NCBI GenBank assembly: GCA_016716525.1
Contig: JADJWE010000002.1
Location: 62,001-126,000, forward strand
Reading direction: 5' to 3'
Source: Candidatus Flexicrinis affinis
GTDB taxonomy: Bacteria; Chloroflexota; Anaerolineae; Aggregatilineales; Phototrophicaceae
Length of the DNA: 64,000 nt
The stretch's first letter is position 1, and the number at the start of each line of letters is the position of its first letter. Position numbers and translations under genes: made by a program. Shown in pieces: positions 17,581 through 25,938 of the stretch. The notes under the pieces are model-generated. The model saw nothing but the letters and a program-made list of their open reading frames with translations, made no database searches and was not told the origin of the DNA.

Positions 17581-18031
17581 CGCCGTGGCCGTCCGGCGCC
17601 GCCGCGTCGGTAGAACGAGGGTCAAGCGCGGCGCGTACCAACCCGAAGCTGATGCCCAACAGCGCGCCGGCAGCAGCCCACGCCGGTATCCGCGCAATCA
17701 TCGCCGCCAACAGACCGGGCGGAAAGTCGGGGAACGGATGGGCGTGCCGTACGTCTTTGAACAGCATGACCAGCACGGTGCACAGCGCCGCGCCCGCCCC
17801 GACAGCCGATCCGAACGCTGCCCAGCAAACGGCGGCTTTCCACCCGACGAAGGTCGTACGGCTGTAGCGCGAAGCCCAATACGTGCCGAGCGAGACCGCG
17901 GCCCAAACGCCAAGCGCCACCGCACTGCCGATGCGGGTATCCTCCGGGCCGGACCACAGGAAGATCATCACCGCGCACAGCACCCCGTTCCAGCGCAGGA
18001 GCAGGCCCGGGCGGCGCCAGTGCCAGATCAC
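17573..18031 (-). CDS. Small four-helix membrane protein
   Basis: A 152-residue membrane protein. I choose GTG at 18031 because it overlaps the Maf stop (GTGA), the usual coupling here. A longer frame to 18145 would lie inside maf and has only Arg-rich sequence. Four hydrophobic helices are visible (WNGVLCAVMIFLW; AVALGVWAAVSLGTYW; AVGAGAALCTVLVMLF; AAMIARIPAWAAAGALLGIS). No motif or family is recognised. It is translationally coupled with Maf but the functional link is unknown. Confidence 0.72.
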   Translation of the reverse strand: MIWHWRRPGLLLRWNGVLCAVMIFLWSGPEDTRIGSAVALGVWAAVSLGTYWASRYSRTTFVGWKAAVCWAAFGSAVGAGAALCTVLVMLFKDVRHAHPFPDFPPGLLAAMIARIPAWAAAGALLGISFGLVRAALDPRSTDAAAPDGHGVL

Positions 18032-18669
18032 GGCAGGGCAAACACGGCGCAGTCGCAGTCCCGCGGCGCGTCGACCGCGAAGCCAGCCTGCGCCAATGCG
18101 CGCTTGACCGCGCACAGCGGAAGCCCGACGACATTGGTATAGCACCCATCGATGCGCGCGACCGGGCTGAACCCGTTGTGTTGGATCGCGTAGCTGCCAG
18201 CCTTGTCGAACGGGTCGCCCGTGGCGATGTAGGCGTCGATCTCGGCATCGGAGTACGGCCGCATTGTCACGCGCGTCTCGACGCGTTCCGCGTGAAGCGG
18301 GACAGACGTGCCGCCGCGCATCAGCGCGAAGGCCGTATGCACGGTGTGAGGATGCTCACGCAAGCGGCGGAGCATCGCGCGGGCTTCGGCGGCGTCGGCG
18401 GGTTTGCCGAGCAGCGCGCCATCACCGGCAACCCCTACGGTATCCGCTGCCAGCACGATCGTATCGGCAGCCAGCACCACATCCGACTCGCTGAGTCCCG
18501 CGGCCACCGCGCAAGCCTTCTCGCGGCTGAGCCGTTCAACGTACGCGATCGGGGACTCATCCGACCGGATGTCTTCGTTGATATCCGGCCGGGCGACGGT
18601 GAATGGAATCCCCAGCGACGCGATCAGGTCGCGCCGCCGGGGAGAACTTGATGCGAGGATCAGCGGCAT
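18028..18669 (-). CDS. maf: Maf-type nucleoside triphosphate pyrophosphatase
   Basis: A 213-residue cytosolic housekeeping enzyme that hydrolyses non-canonical or modified nucleoside triphosphates (dTTP/UTP-type) to monophosphates. Signature motifs: LILASSSPRRRDLI at the N-terminus, ESPIAYVERLSREKA, VVLAADTIVL, GKPADAAEARAMLRRL, and GDPFDKAGSYAIQ with the catalytic-region Asp/Lys, then VVGLPL. An insert after ADTIV (ADTVGVAGDGA) slightly lengthens the loop compared with typical Maf. It follows the SH3/CARDB gene by 6 bases and overlaps the next small membrane gene by 4 bases. Sequence alone does not separate YhdE (dTTP/UTP) from YceF (7-methyl-GTP) specificity. Confidence 0.93.
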   Translation of the reverse strand: MPLILASSSPRRRDLIASLGIPFTVARPDINEDIRSDESPIAYVERLSREKACAVAAGLSESDVVLAADTIVLAADTVGVAGDGALLGKPADAAEARAMLRRLREHPHTVHTAFALMRGGTSVPLHAERVETRVTMRPYSDAEIDAYIATGDPFDKAGSYAIQHNGFSPVARIDGCYTNVVGLPLCAVKRALAQAGFAVDAPRDCDCAVFALP

Positions 18670-18675
18670 GCGGGT

Positions 18676-19908
18676 CTATGGGCAGCCCGCGCGCCGCAAA
18701 CGGATGATGGACGACGTGAACGTGTTGTTGTTCTCGTTCTCTTCTGCGATCTGACCATTCACGTCCACGATGGCAACGAAGCGATAGTCTTCGCCGCCGA
18801 ATTGCGACAGCGTCAGCGGGGCCACCACCACGAAATTCTGCCCGGGCGACAACGGCGGGAACGGCCCTTGCGTTGAGCCGGTCACCTGACCCGTTGCTAC
18901 ATGCACCGCGTTGACCTGCAAGATACCGCCGGAAGTTGGCGTCGCCGAGCCGATGTTGGTGACGTTGACCTGAACTTGGAACGTCTCCGCGCAGCGGGGC
19001 TCGGACGGCACGGTGCCGAGTCCATTGGCGATAATGTCACCAGCAGCAGGGCGTGGGGTCGGGGTCGGCGTGGCCGGAACCGGCGGCGGATCGATACGCG
19101 GGATGTTGGCGAGGTTGCCGGCAACGGTCACAATGGTTGGCGATATGAACCCGCGCCGTCCGTTATCGAGTTCGATGTAGTACCAGCCCGAGCCGGACGT
19201 GCTGATGCCTAGGATCGCGGCTTGGAAGCCGACCGGCAGCGAGCCGACCACCGGATAGGCTGTCGAATCACCTGAGCGCACGTTGGCGTCGACGTTGGCC
19301 GTTACAATCGGATCGTTGCTGATCGAGGTCGGCGTCGCGGCCAGCGTCGGACGCGTAATCACGATGCCGCCTTGCGTCGGGGTCAATCCGGGCCGAATGA
19401 TGATCGGTCCGCCACCGCTGGAGGTCGGTTCGGCAGGGGGTTGACCCTCATCGATCACCACGAACGGCGGCGGGAAGTTCTCAACGCGCAGCGGCGCCAC
19501 GATGAAATGCGTCGGCCCTTGCCGGCTAACGTTCGCCGTCAAGCGAAGCTGATACAAGCCGTCCTCAAGCACGGTCGTGTCCCACGTGGCCAGCACGTCT
19601 TCAATGACGATGCCGGTCGTCGGCAGGCTGGCCGGAAGGAACGGGTCGTCCTCGGTTGCGGGCAACAGCGTTTCAGGATCAAGCTGGCGGAACTCAAGGA
19701 AATAGTTGGCGAGATTAGGCAGATTGACCGTGCCACGCACCTCGAACTGCCCACGCACCACATACACCGGCGGAGGGAACGAGATAACGACGTTCGGGTT
19801 GACGAGTGGATCGGCTTGGGCGAACGCAGGCCCCGTTACGCTGAGCAGGATCGCGCTCAGCAGCACAGTCAGCAATGCGAAAACCCGGGCCTTAGGGCGT
19901 TGAGTCAT
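18676..19908 (-). CDS. Secreted protein with SH3b and CARDB (Ig-like) domains
   Basis: A 410-residue exported protein. Signal peptide at residues 1-31 (hydrophobic FALLTVLLSAILLSVTG, then PAFAQ). An N-terminal beta-rich domain (about 40-150) is followed by a Pro/Thr/Gly linker. A bacterial SH3 domain lies at about 203-260 (VTANVDANVRSGDSTAYPVV). A second Thr/Pro linker precedes a C-terminal CARDB-like domain (about 300-400) with the hallmark VDVNGQIAEENENNNT. Start ATG at 19908 has AGGAGA about 7 bases upstream. It leads the minus-strand run into maf. It probably binds cell-wall or surface components; enzymatic motifs are absent. Confidence 0.88.
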   Translation of the reverse strand: MTQRPKARVFALLTVLLSAILLSVTGPAFAQADPLVNPNVVISFPPPVYVVRGQFEVRGTVNLPNLANYFLEFRQLDPETLLPATEDDPFLPASLPTTGIVIEDVLATWDTTVLEDGLYQLRLTANVSRQGPTHFIVAPLRVENFPPPFVVIDEGQPPAEPTSSGGGPIIIRPGLTPTQGGIVITRPTLAATPTSISNDPIVTANVDANVRSGDSTAYPVVGSLPVGFQAAILGISTSGSGWYYIELDNGRRGFISPTIVTVAGNLANIPRIDPPPVPATPTPTPRPAAGDIIANGLGTVPSEPRCAETFQVQVNVTNIGSATPTSGGILQVNAVHVATGQVTGSTQGPFPPLSPGQNFVVVAPLTLSQFGGEDYRFVAIVDVNGQIAEENENNNTFTSSIIRLRRAGCP

Positions 19909-20012
19909 GATGGGTCTCCTTACGTCAGATCGCGGTGGGTCTTCTGCCGTAAGGATACCACGAATTCGGGGTGTGCTTGCGCGCCGCGCGTCGTGCTGAC
20001 AGCCTACGATGA

Positions 20013-20879
20013 CTATTCGGATCGAAGCGCCTGCTCGGTGAGCAGAAGCAGAATATACGTGAGCACCGGCGGCACAATCATCGGCAGCAGACCGTCGATC
20101 AGCAGACGCGGGATCGGATCGGAGGGGACGAGGCGAAGCATGTTGATGAGGAGGAAGTAGAAGCCCAGCCCCGCCAGCGTAGTAGCCGCAGCGGCCCCCT
20201 TACCACGGGTCACGGCTCCCACAAAGACGCCAAGCGCTGACGTCATCAACATTTCGGCCGGCAAGCGAACGAGCGATGTGGCGAACGCGACGATGGTGAC
20301 GAACTGCGCACTGACTCCGTATTCCTGCGGCGGGTACATGTTCGCGTAGAGCAAGAACAAGGTCGGCACCTGCGAGATACTGGAAATTGCCATCAGCAGT
20401 CCGAAAGGTTCGGACTGCTTCCACAACGCACCGGCCATCTTCGACAACAGGATGCGACGTGTTGGAATCGGCGTCGTCAGCAGCAGCGGGAGCGTGTGAT
20501 TCTCGACTTCGGCGACCATCTGTCGCGAGGCGTCCGCAGCGAGGTCGTACAGGATCCGGCCGTAATACACCAACGCGCCGGGCAGCACCGTAAGCGAGGC
20601 CAGCACCAACGGCAGCAGCACGGTGAACAGGAACGGAATCGGGATCGTCAGCAGAATGACGCCGGACTCGATCAGGTACCAGCGTAATACCGCCTCGAAC
20701 TGCGGCGGCATGATTCGCCAGTACAAGCCGAGATGGCGTTTGACAATGGGATTCTGCCGGCGCGCCCAAGTGGGCAACCCGCCGTCGATCTGATACAGAT
20801 CGTTGACGAACGCACGCACCATGGCGTCGCGGTTCAAATTGGTTGCAGCCACGGATTCTCGCGAGTCTTGATTGCTCAA
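20013..20879 (-). CDS. ABC-2-like membrane permease, no ATPase beside it
   Basis: A 288-residue membrane protein with about six helices after a soluble N-terminus. The stretch AVLRWYLIESGVILLTIPIPFLF, cut here into helices one and two (long hydrophobic runs near 65-110), and ENHTLPLLLTTPIPTRRILLSK is the typical ABC-2 exporter phrase (ELLLTTPI..R.ILL.K). The open frame starts at a TTG (20879); an ATG at 20822 (MVRAFVND) is an alternative 19 residues later, and neither has a strong ribosome site. No ATP-binding subunit is adjacent, so the partner must lie elsewhere. Substrate unknown. Confidence 0.7.
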   Translation of the reverse strand: MSNQDSRESVAATNLNRDAMVRAFVNDLYQIDGGLPTWARRQNPIVKRHLGLYWRIMPPQFEAVLRWYLIESGVILLTIPIPFLFTVLLPLVLASLTVLPGALVYYGRILYDLAADASRQMVAEVENHTLPLLLTTPIPTRRILLSKMAGALWKQSEPFGLLMAISSISQVPTLFLLYANMYPPQEYGVSAQFVTIVAFATSLVRLPAEMLMTSALGVFVGAVTRGKGAAAATTLAGLGFYFLLINMLRLVPSDPIPRLLIDGLLPMIVPPVLTYILLLLTEQALRSE

Positions 20880-20947
20880 CGCCGTTACTCTACCGCTTTA
20901 CACAGCGTGCAGGCATCATCCTAACCGAATCCCAAATTCATGTTCGG

Positions 20948-21730
20948 TCAGCCGCCCGTCGCCACAGGCAGGCGCATGATATCGCCGTCGAACAGGCAGT
21001 ACTGCGCTGCCAGCCATCCCGTCCGCTGGTCGAATTCGGTCATCACCCACAGCGCATCCGCCGTCCGAGCGACGGCGACGAGAATCGTATCGCGCGGAAT
21101 GCGGTCGATTTCGGGAAAGTGCGCGCCGGGGCCTGAACGGAAGCGCATGTTATAGCGCAGCGCGACTTCGAGCGTCACGTGATTCGGGATGGCTCCTAAC
21201 GTGCCGTCGATGTACGCCGAATCCCAGTATACGCCGTTTGGATCGGCCTGAGCGACCTGTGTCGCATACAGAAACAGCGTGGCGAACTCGCCGGTTGCGA
21301 CGGCGCTCACCGCGCGGGCCGTCCACTTGTTGAGGGCGGTCGCCCACGGCGACCAGATCACGCTGGACACATACGGGTTGTTTCCGCCGCTCACGTCGAT
21401 GCCTACACGGGCGACCGCGCCCTCGACGCCCTCGATGAAGACCTGCGCACCGGCGGCCAACGGCGTTCCCGGCCGCACCGCGACCCGTTGGTACAGCCAC
21501 GCCGTGAACGTCCCATCCTCGCAGTACATGTGGTACGAGCGCTGCCCGCTCACCCGGCGCCCGCCTGCCGCGCCTACCGGCACCTTGTTGATCCAACGCA
21601 TCGGCGACATGCTGGTCAGCACCCCACCCTCCCACTCGCGTGGGACGCGCATGACCGTGAAGCCGTCGGCGCTCGTCACCGCCGGCACGAACAGCGTGTC
21701 TTCGAACTCGGCATTACGTAACAGATTCAT
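20948..21730 (-). CDS. Protein with carbohydrate-binding-like and SH3-like domains
   Basis: A 260-residue protein with no visible signal peptide. Residues 1-165 look like a CBM/galactose-binding-like beta-sandwich (begins NLLRNAEFED, contains SYHMYCEDGTFTAWLYQRV and VYWDSAYID). Residues about 180-250 resemble a bacterial SH3 domain (LRYNMRFRSGPGAHFPEI, then GWLAAQYCLF). ATG at 21730 overlaps the 3' end of the oxidase gene by 17 bases, so it is probably co-transcribed. Lack of an export signal is odd for these domains; a non-classical route or a missed start are possible. Function unknown. Confidence 0.72.
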   Translation of the reverse strand: MNLLRNAEFEDTLFVPAVTSADGFTVMRVPREWEGGVLTSMSPMRWINKVPVGAAGGRRVSGQRSYHMYCEDGTFTAWLYQRVAVRPGTPLAAGAQVFIEGVEGAVARVGIDVSGGNNPYVSSVIWSPWATALNKWTARAVSAVATGEFATLFLYATQVAQADPNGVYWDSAYIDGTLGAIPNHVTLEVALRYNMRFRSGPGAHFPEIDRIPRDTILVAVARTADALWVMTEFDQRTGWLAAQYCLFDGDIMRLPVATGG

Positions 21731-22868
21731 GGGCTGAGAACCGCGTATGCGTGAATAAACTCATGTCGTGCTCGGTCTTGCCGTCGATCGACCAGTCTGC
21801 CAGCAGCTTGCCAATGAGTGTCGTAAACTTGAAGCCGTGACCGCTGCACGGGCTGGCAAACAACACGTTCTCGTGGACCGGGTGCCGGTCGATCACGAAA
21901 TGGTGGTCGGGCGTCATGCTGTACAGACAGATGTGAGTCTCGCGCGCTGGTGCGTCGGCCAAATCCGGCAGCACATCGCGCAAGAACGGGCGCAGTTTGT
22001 CGGCCGCATCGGCATCCGGCACGCGCACGACATCATCCGCGCTTGCGACGGTCTCGCCCCCGTGAAACGCCAGCTTGACACCTGCGCCATCGTAGTCGGG
22101 AATGCTGTAGGGCACGTGCTCGTACGACTCGTATAGGTGCGAAATGAAGATCGGGTACCGGCCCGGGCGGTAATCGGCCGGGTTCGGCGCTTGGAAGAAC
22201 ACGTACTGAACGCGCTCGACTCGCAGCGGGAGGTCGACGCCCAGCGGCGCGAGCAGTGGGGCCGTCCACGCGCCTGCCGTCACGATCAGTCGCTCGGCGG
22301 CGTGGGTTCCGTGCGGCGTGACGACCTCGACTCCCCCAGCGCGAAGGTCGATCCGGGATACTGGCGCGTTGTCGGTGACGACCGCGCCATGCCGTGCAGC
22401 CAGACGCACATGTGACTTGACGCATGCCGAAGCGTTCAGGAGGCCGTAATCGCGCTGATAGAGGACGGTCATGTCGTCATCGAAACGAAACTGCGGGTAT
22501 CGCCGCATGCCTTCGGCAGGCGTCAAGTGCTCGACTTCGATCCCGAACTGCTCGACGGCGCTCAACGTCGCTTCCAGCGTTGGCGCACCGCGCCGGCCAA
22601 AGTCAAGGCCGCCAACCTCGTGGAGCAGGCGTTCGCCTGCCTCGTCTTGCAGTGCGTACCACAGCGGATACGCGGCTTTCGCCATCTCGACGTACGTCGG
22701 ATGGTCGTACATATAGCGGATGATGCGGCTGTTGCCGAAGCTGCTGCCGTAGGGGTGATCAATCGTGAACTGCTCTAGCAGCAGCACACGCTGGCCGCGC
22801 CGGGCAAGGTAGTATGCCGCCGCGCTGCCGGCGCCGCCTGCGCCAAGCACGATTACGTCGTATGTCAT
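21714..22868 (-). CDS. Monomeric sarcosine oxidase / N-methyltryptophan oxidase family FAD enzyme
   Basis: A 384-residue flavoprotein oxidase expected to demethylate N-methyl amino acids with release of formaldehyde and hydrogen peroxide. The FAD-binding motif GAGGAGSAAAYYLARRG is near the N-terminus, SSFGNSRIIRYMY follows, and SGHGFKFTTLIGKLLADW is the family C-terminal flavin motif. Cys314 in HICLYSMTPD aligns with the cysteine that carries covalent FAD in monomeric sarcosine oxidase. The end GKTEHDMSLFTHTRF is also typical. ATG at 22868 is chosen over a start 10 residues upstream because the dinucleotide fold begins at once. SoxA and SolA cannot be separated here. Confidence 0.9.
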   Translation of the reverse strand: MTYDVIVLGAGGAGSAAAYYLARRGQRVLLLEQFTIDHPYGSSFGNSRIIRYMYDHPTYVEMAKAAYPLWYALQDEAGERLLHEVGGLDFGRRGAPTLEATLSAVEQFGIEVEHLTPAEGMRRYPQFRFDDDMTVLYQRDYGLLNASACVKSHVRLAARHGAVVTDNAPVSRIDLRAGGVEVVTPHGTHAAERLIVTAGAWTAPLLAPLGVDLPLRVERVQYVFFQAPNPADYRPGRYPIFISHLYESYEHVPYSIPDYDGAGVKLAFHGGETVASADDVVRVPDADAADKLRPFLRDVLPDLADAPARETHICLYSMTPDHHFVIDRHPVHENVLFASPCSGHGFKFTTLIGKLLADWSIDGKTEHDMSLFTHTRFSAHESVT

Positions 22869-22942
22869 GCGTGCCGACCCGTGGTAAACGCTGTGCAAAG
22901 TCTAGCGCGGCGCGGGCAAACTGACCAACACTCGCCGCGCCG

Positions 22943-24328
22943 CTAGTCGGCGTTGGGGTCGGCGATCAGGATGTCGCGCGCTCCGATGCGGTTGTTAGCG
23001 ACAGCGACGCCTTCGTGAATCAAGCCGGCCCAACACTGCTGCGGGTTCGTCGTCCGTACGATGTCGGTCAACCGAACGGCGCCCCACACCACGCTGCGTT
23101 GGCCGGGTTCGAGGTAGTAGTAGACGTTGTCGGTCGCTTCGTCTTCGACGCGCGTCAGCTGGTCGAACGCGCCGACTGCCCAACGGTACGGGTAGCTTTC
23201 CTCGCTCGTCTCGCATTGGATACCGACACGCCACACGCCGTCCTGTTCGATGCCACCCAGCGCTGCCGCCACCTGCGACTGCTGATAGACAGTACCCGGC
23301 TCAGGCCCGTCGGTGCGGATCGCGCTGCTGCCGTAGTTCTCGACGTACAGCAGGAAGACGAGCATGTCACCGACCGGCACGACCACCTGCCCGAGTCGAT
23401 TCGCGGTCGGGTCGTCCGGCGCTGGGATACGCTCGCCGAAACCCGCATTGTCGGAGAAGTACGCGTCGTCATACGGCTGTGCAAGGAACACGACGTCGGC
23501 TCCTGATGCCTGACCCAGGATGCCTGCGCGTGGCTTGCCGCCATCGGCAATCGACAGATTACCGCGAACAGACACGCGCTGGCCGACTGCGTCCTGCGCC
23601 TCGATAACAACGACATACTCGCCGTCGGGCGGCGGATCGGCGCCAATGTCGACGCCGCCTTCATAGTCGAACTGCTGCCAGCCCGCATCGCCCGGCTCAA
23701 TCTCGGTCTGGCGCGGGGACAGATACGCCTCGGCACCGTCCGGCCCGATCAGGTAGCCGGTGACCTCGGCAGGCTTGTGCAGATACGCGTTGATTGCCAC
23801 GCGATCCGCGACGCCGTCTTGGTTCGGAGTGAAAACCGTCGGTGAAATCGTAAACCCGGTGAGGCGGGGGAGGTCGCTTTCTGCACCCTGCACCGAAAGC
23901 GTCCCGGTCTGTTCGGCCCGCTCGCCGGATTCCGGATCGACCACGGCGAAGGTCCACGTATAGTCGCCGTCTGGCACGACTCGCCGCTCGACATCGCCCT
24001 CGACGTCTTCGTCCGGCAGCACATAACCCGCGACCACGCCGCTGAACGCCAGCGCATACTCGCCAGCCGCCGCGGGCCGGTCGTCACGAATGACGTAGCG
24101 TGTCCCGTCGTCGTCCAGCGTCAACGTCACGCGCGCCGCCCGCGACAGCGCGAAGCGGAAGTTCGTCACGTCCCCTTCGCCATCGGCGTTGGGTGTCAGA
24201 ATGGCGTCGTCAAATGCAGCCGAGAGCAGCAGCGGCTGTGGAGGCGCGATCAACATGACGGCGGCAAACAGGAGCGCCGCGCCAATGACAATCGCCGCCG
24301 CGACGACAGCGGTCGGTGACAGACGCAT
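22943..24328 (-). CDS. Membrane-anchored protein with FlgD/Ig-like domains
   Basis: A 461-residue protein with an N-terminal signal anchor (about residues 7-29). Two FlgD-type Ig-like repeats are visible: ILTPNADGEGDVTNF (about 44-58) and TVFTPNQDGVADRV (about 163-176), the usual N-x-DG-x-x-D calcium-type pattern. The C-terminal half (about 270-461) is a separate domain with VVPVGDMLVFLLYVENYG and two cysteines (IQCETSE and QQCWAGL) that could pair. The ATG overlaps the stop of the DsbA-like gene (TAATG). An extracytoplasmic structural or binding role is likely; no catalytic motif is seen. Confidence 0.82.
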   Translation of the reverse strand: MRLSPTAVVAAAIVIGAALLFAAVMLIAPPQPLLLSAAFDDAILTPNADGEGDVTNFRFALSRAARVTLTLDDDGTRYVIRDDRPAAAGEYALAFSGVVAGYVLPDEDVEGDVERRVVPDGDYTWTFAVVDPESGERAEQTGTLSVQGAESDLPRLTGFTISPTVFTPNQDGVADRVAINAYLHKPAEVTGYLIGPDGAEAYLSPRQTEIEPGDAGWQQFDYEGGVDIGADPPPDGEYVVVIEAQDAVGQRVSVRGNLSIADGGKPRAGILGQASGADVVFLAQPYDDAYFSDNAGFGERIPAPDDPTANRLGQVVVPVGDMLVFLLYVENYGSSAIRTDGPEPGTVYQQSQVAAALGGIEQDGVWRVGIQCETSEESYPYRWAVGAFDQLTRVEDEATDNVYYYLEPGQRSVVWGAVRLTDIVRTTNPQQCWAGLIHEGVAVANNRIGARDILIADPNAD

Positions 24329-25293
24329 TAGCCGCCGTCCGTGGGTTCCGGCGTCGGTTGCGCGGTCGGTTCGTCGGTAGGCGCAGCTGTCGGTTCCGCT
24401 GTCGGCTCAGACGTCGGTGCGTCCGTAGGCGCTGTCGTCGGCGCGGCTGTTGCCTCGGCCGAGGCCTCGCTTGTGGGTTCAGCCGTCGGTTCGGCGACGG
24501 CGTCACTCGTCGGTTCGGGTGTCGCACCGCTGCGCAGCGCAATCGCCGCGTCGATGGCCGCGTTGATCGCGTCGATGTCGAGCGATTCGACCAGAATGTC
24601 GTTCACGGCAACCGCTGGCGGCACGAGCGTCGTTGCGCGCCCGCCGGCATCCTCTTGGGCCGCGTTCAAGATTGCGGTCTCAGGGTTCGATCGGCGACAC
24701 TCGTCGAACAGGGTCATGTCAAGTCCGAGGTTCTCCGCGCCTGTGACCAAGCGGTTGTCCAGGAAGGCCTGGCTTTCGTAGGCATCGGACCACGCATACA
24801 GCGCATCGGCGTATTCGAAGAACTTGCCCTGCCGCGCCGCGCAGATCGCGGACCGCAGCGCGCCGTTGAGGTTGGCAATCGCCGACCCGTAGCGCAAGGG
24901 GACGAACGACAGCGAAATTTCGCCAGCGCGCGCGCGATCGAGCAGTGCCGGCAGCGTATCGTTGTGGAAGGTCTGGCATTCCTCGCAGCCGAACGTGCTA
25001 AACAGCGACACGCGTACGCCCTCGATGCTGCCCACGCGCGGATAGCCCTTCTCGGTATTGAGCTGGTCGAGGTCGGCAAAGTTAGCGGCCGTTTCCGGGA
25101 TCGGCGCGTCGGCCGGCGTCCGCGTAAGGACCAAGACCGCGCCGGCCAGCACCACGACCGCAGCGGCGATGATCGCGATGATCCGAATGCGCTGATTGCG
25201 CGCCTGCTTCTCGCGTTCACGCTGACGCAGTTCAGTTCTGGTACGTGCGGACGCGCTGGCGCTCGCGGAGGTCTTCTTCTTTTGGCTGGACAT
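24328..25293 (-). CDS. DsbA-like thioredoxin-fold membrane protein with CEEC site and Pro/Thr/Glu tail
   Basis: A 321-residue protein: a basic, coiled N-terminus (1-35), one membrane helix (about 37-57), an extracytoplasmic thioredoxin-fold domain and a low-complexity tail. The redox pair is C103-E-E-C106 (FSTFGCEECQTFH) and the cis-Pro region VPPAVAVND is present, as in DsbA/BdbD-type oxidoreductases. The domain starts at about residue 85. From about residue 255 the chain is built of Pro-Thr-Glu/Ala units. ATG at 25293 with TAGGAG 6 bases before. It sits between nusB (8-base gap) and an Ig-like protein gene (TAATG overlap); the latter has cysteines it might oxidise. Confidence 0.88.
   Translation of the reverse strand: MSSQKKKTSASASASARTRTELRQREREKQARNQRIRIIAIIAAAVVVLAGAVLVLTRTPADAPIPETAANFADLDQLNTEKGYPRVGSIEGVRVSLFSTFGCEECQTFHNDTLPALLDRARAGEISLSFVPLRYGSAIANLNGALRSAICAARQGKFFEYADALYAWSDAYESQAFLDNRLVTGAENLGLDMTLFDECRRSNPETAILNAAQEDAGGRATTLVPPAVAVNDILVESLDIDAINAAIDAAIALRSGATPEPTSDAVAEPTAEPTSEASAEATAAPTTAPTDAPTSEPTAEPTAAPTDEPTAQPTPEPTDGG
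24334..24530 (-). repeat. Low-complexity Pro-Thr-Ala/Glu repeat tract
   Basis: The 3' end of the DsbA-like gene repeats short units encoding PTxEPTA-like tetra- and hexapeptides (e.g. AEPTAEPTSEASAEA, then TAPTDAPTSEPTAEP), about 65 residues. On the plus strand this reads as runs of GTCGG/TTCGG. It is likely a flexible, wall-spanning or glycosylated stalk and is prone to length variation. Confidence 0.75.
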
Positions 25294-25301
25294 GCAGACT
25301 C

Positions 25302-25850
25302 CTAGGCCCCGTCGATTACGCTCGACGCCGGGTCGATCTCCGCTCGCATGCGGGCAACCAGCGCCGAGTCTTCCATCAAGTTTCCAAGCACGCCGTTGAC
25401 AAACCGCGGCGACGAATCCGATCCGAACGCCTTGGCGAGACTGACGGCCTCGTCAATCGCCACGCCCATCGGCACAAGCTGCGCGATGACGAACTCGAAG
25501 ATGGCGAGGCGCAGGATGTTGCGGTCGACCACCGCCAGATGCTTGACCGGAAACTCCGGCGCAAACGGCTGGATCGCGGCGTCGATGCGGACGCGATGCT
25601 TGAAGACACCGGTGACCAGGACACGCATCAGGCGCACGACATCGGCCGGCAGCGGCGAGTCGTATGCGGAAATCAGGTGATCGATCACGTCACCGGTGGG
25701 ATGACCGGTGCTGTCGATCTCGTACATAGCCTGCAAGGCAAGCTGACGGGCCAGACTATTGTCGTGGGTCGTCCACTGATGGGGGACTTCTTCGACGCTG
25801 ACTTCGTCTCCGGGTTCAAGATCGCCGAGGTCAGGCTGCGGCAGCGGCAT
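25302..25850 (-). CDS. nusB: Transcription antitermination factor NusB
   Basis: A 182-residue cytosolic RNA-binding factor that joins NusE in boxA-dependent antitermination of rRNA transcription. The NusB domain covers about residues 30-170: SLARQLALQAMYEID (family RxxALQaLY), a central helix set, then VDRNILRLAIFEF and PMGVAIDEAVSLAKAFGSDSSPRFVNGVLG, the two strongest family motifs. The first 30 acidic residues are extra compared with usual NusB (about 140 residues); a later start is possible, but ATG at 25850 has a weak GGAAAG upstream. It heads a unit with the DsbA-like and Ig-like genes. Confidence 0.93.
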   Translation of the reverse strand: MPLPQPDLGDLEPGDEVSVEEVPHQWTTHDNSLARQLALQAMYEIDSTGHPTGDVIDHLISAYDSPLPADVVRLMRVLVTGVFKHRVRIDAAIQPFAPEFPVKHLAVVDRNILRLAIFEFVIAQLVPMGVAIDEAVSLAKAFGSDSSPRFVNGVLGNLMEDSALVARMRAEIDPASSVIDGA

Positions 25851-25938
25851 CGCGGATACTTTCCAGTTGGTCTCAACTACGCGTCATTCAGCGCGCAAGT
25901 CTACATGAAGCCCGTGCCCTTGCCTATATGCCGTTAGC

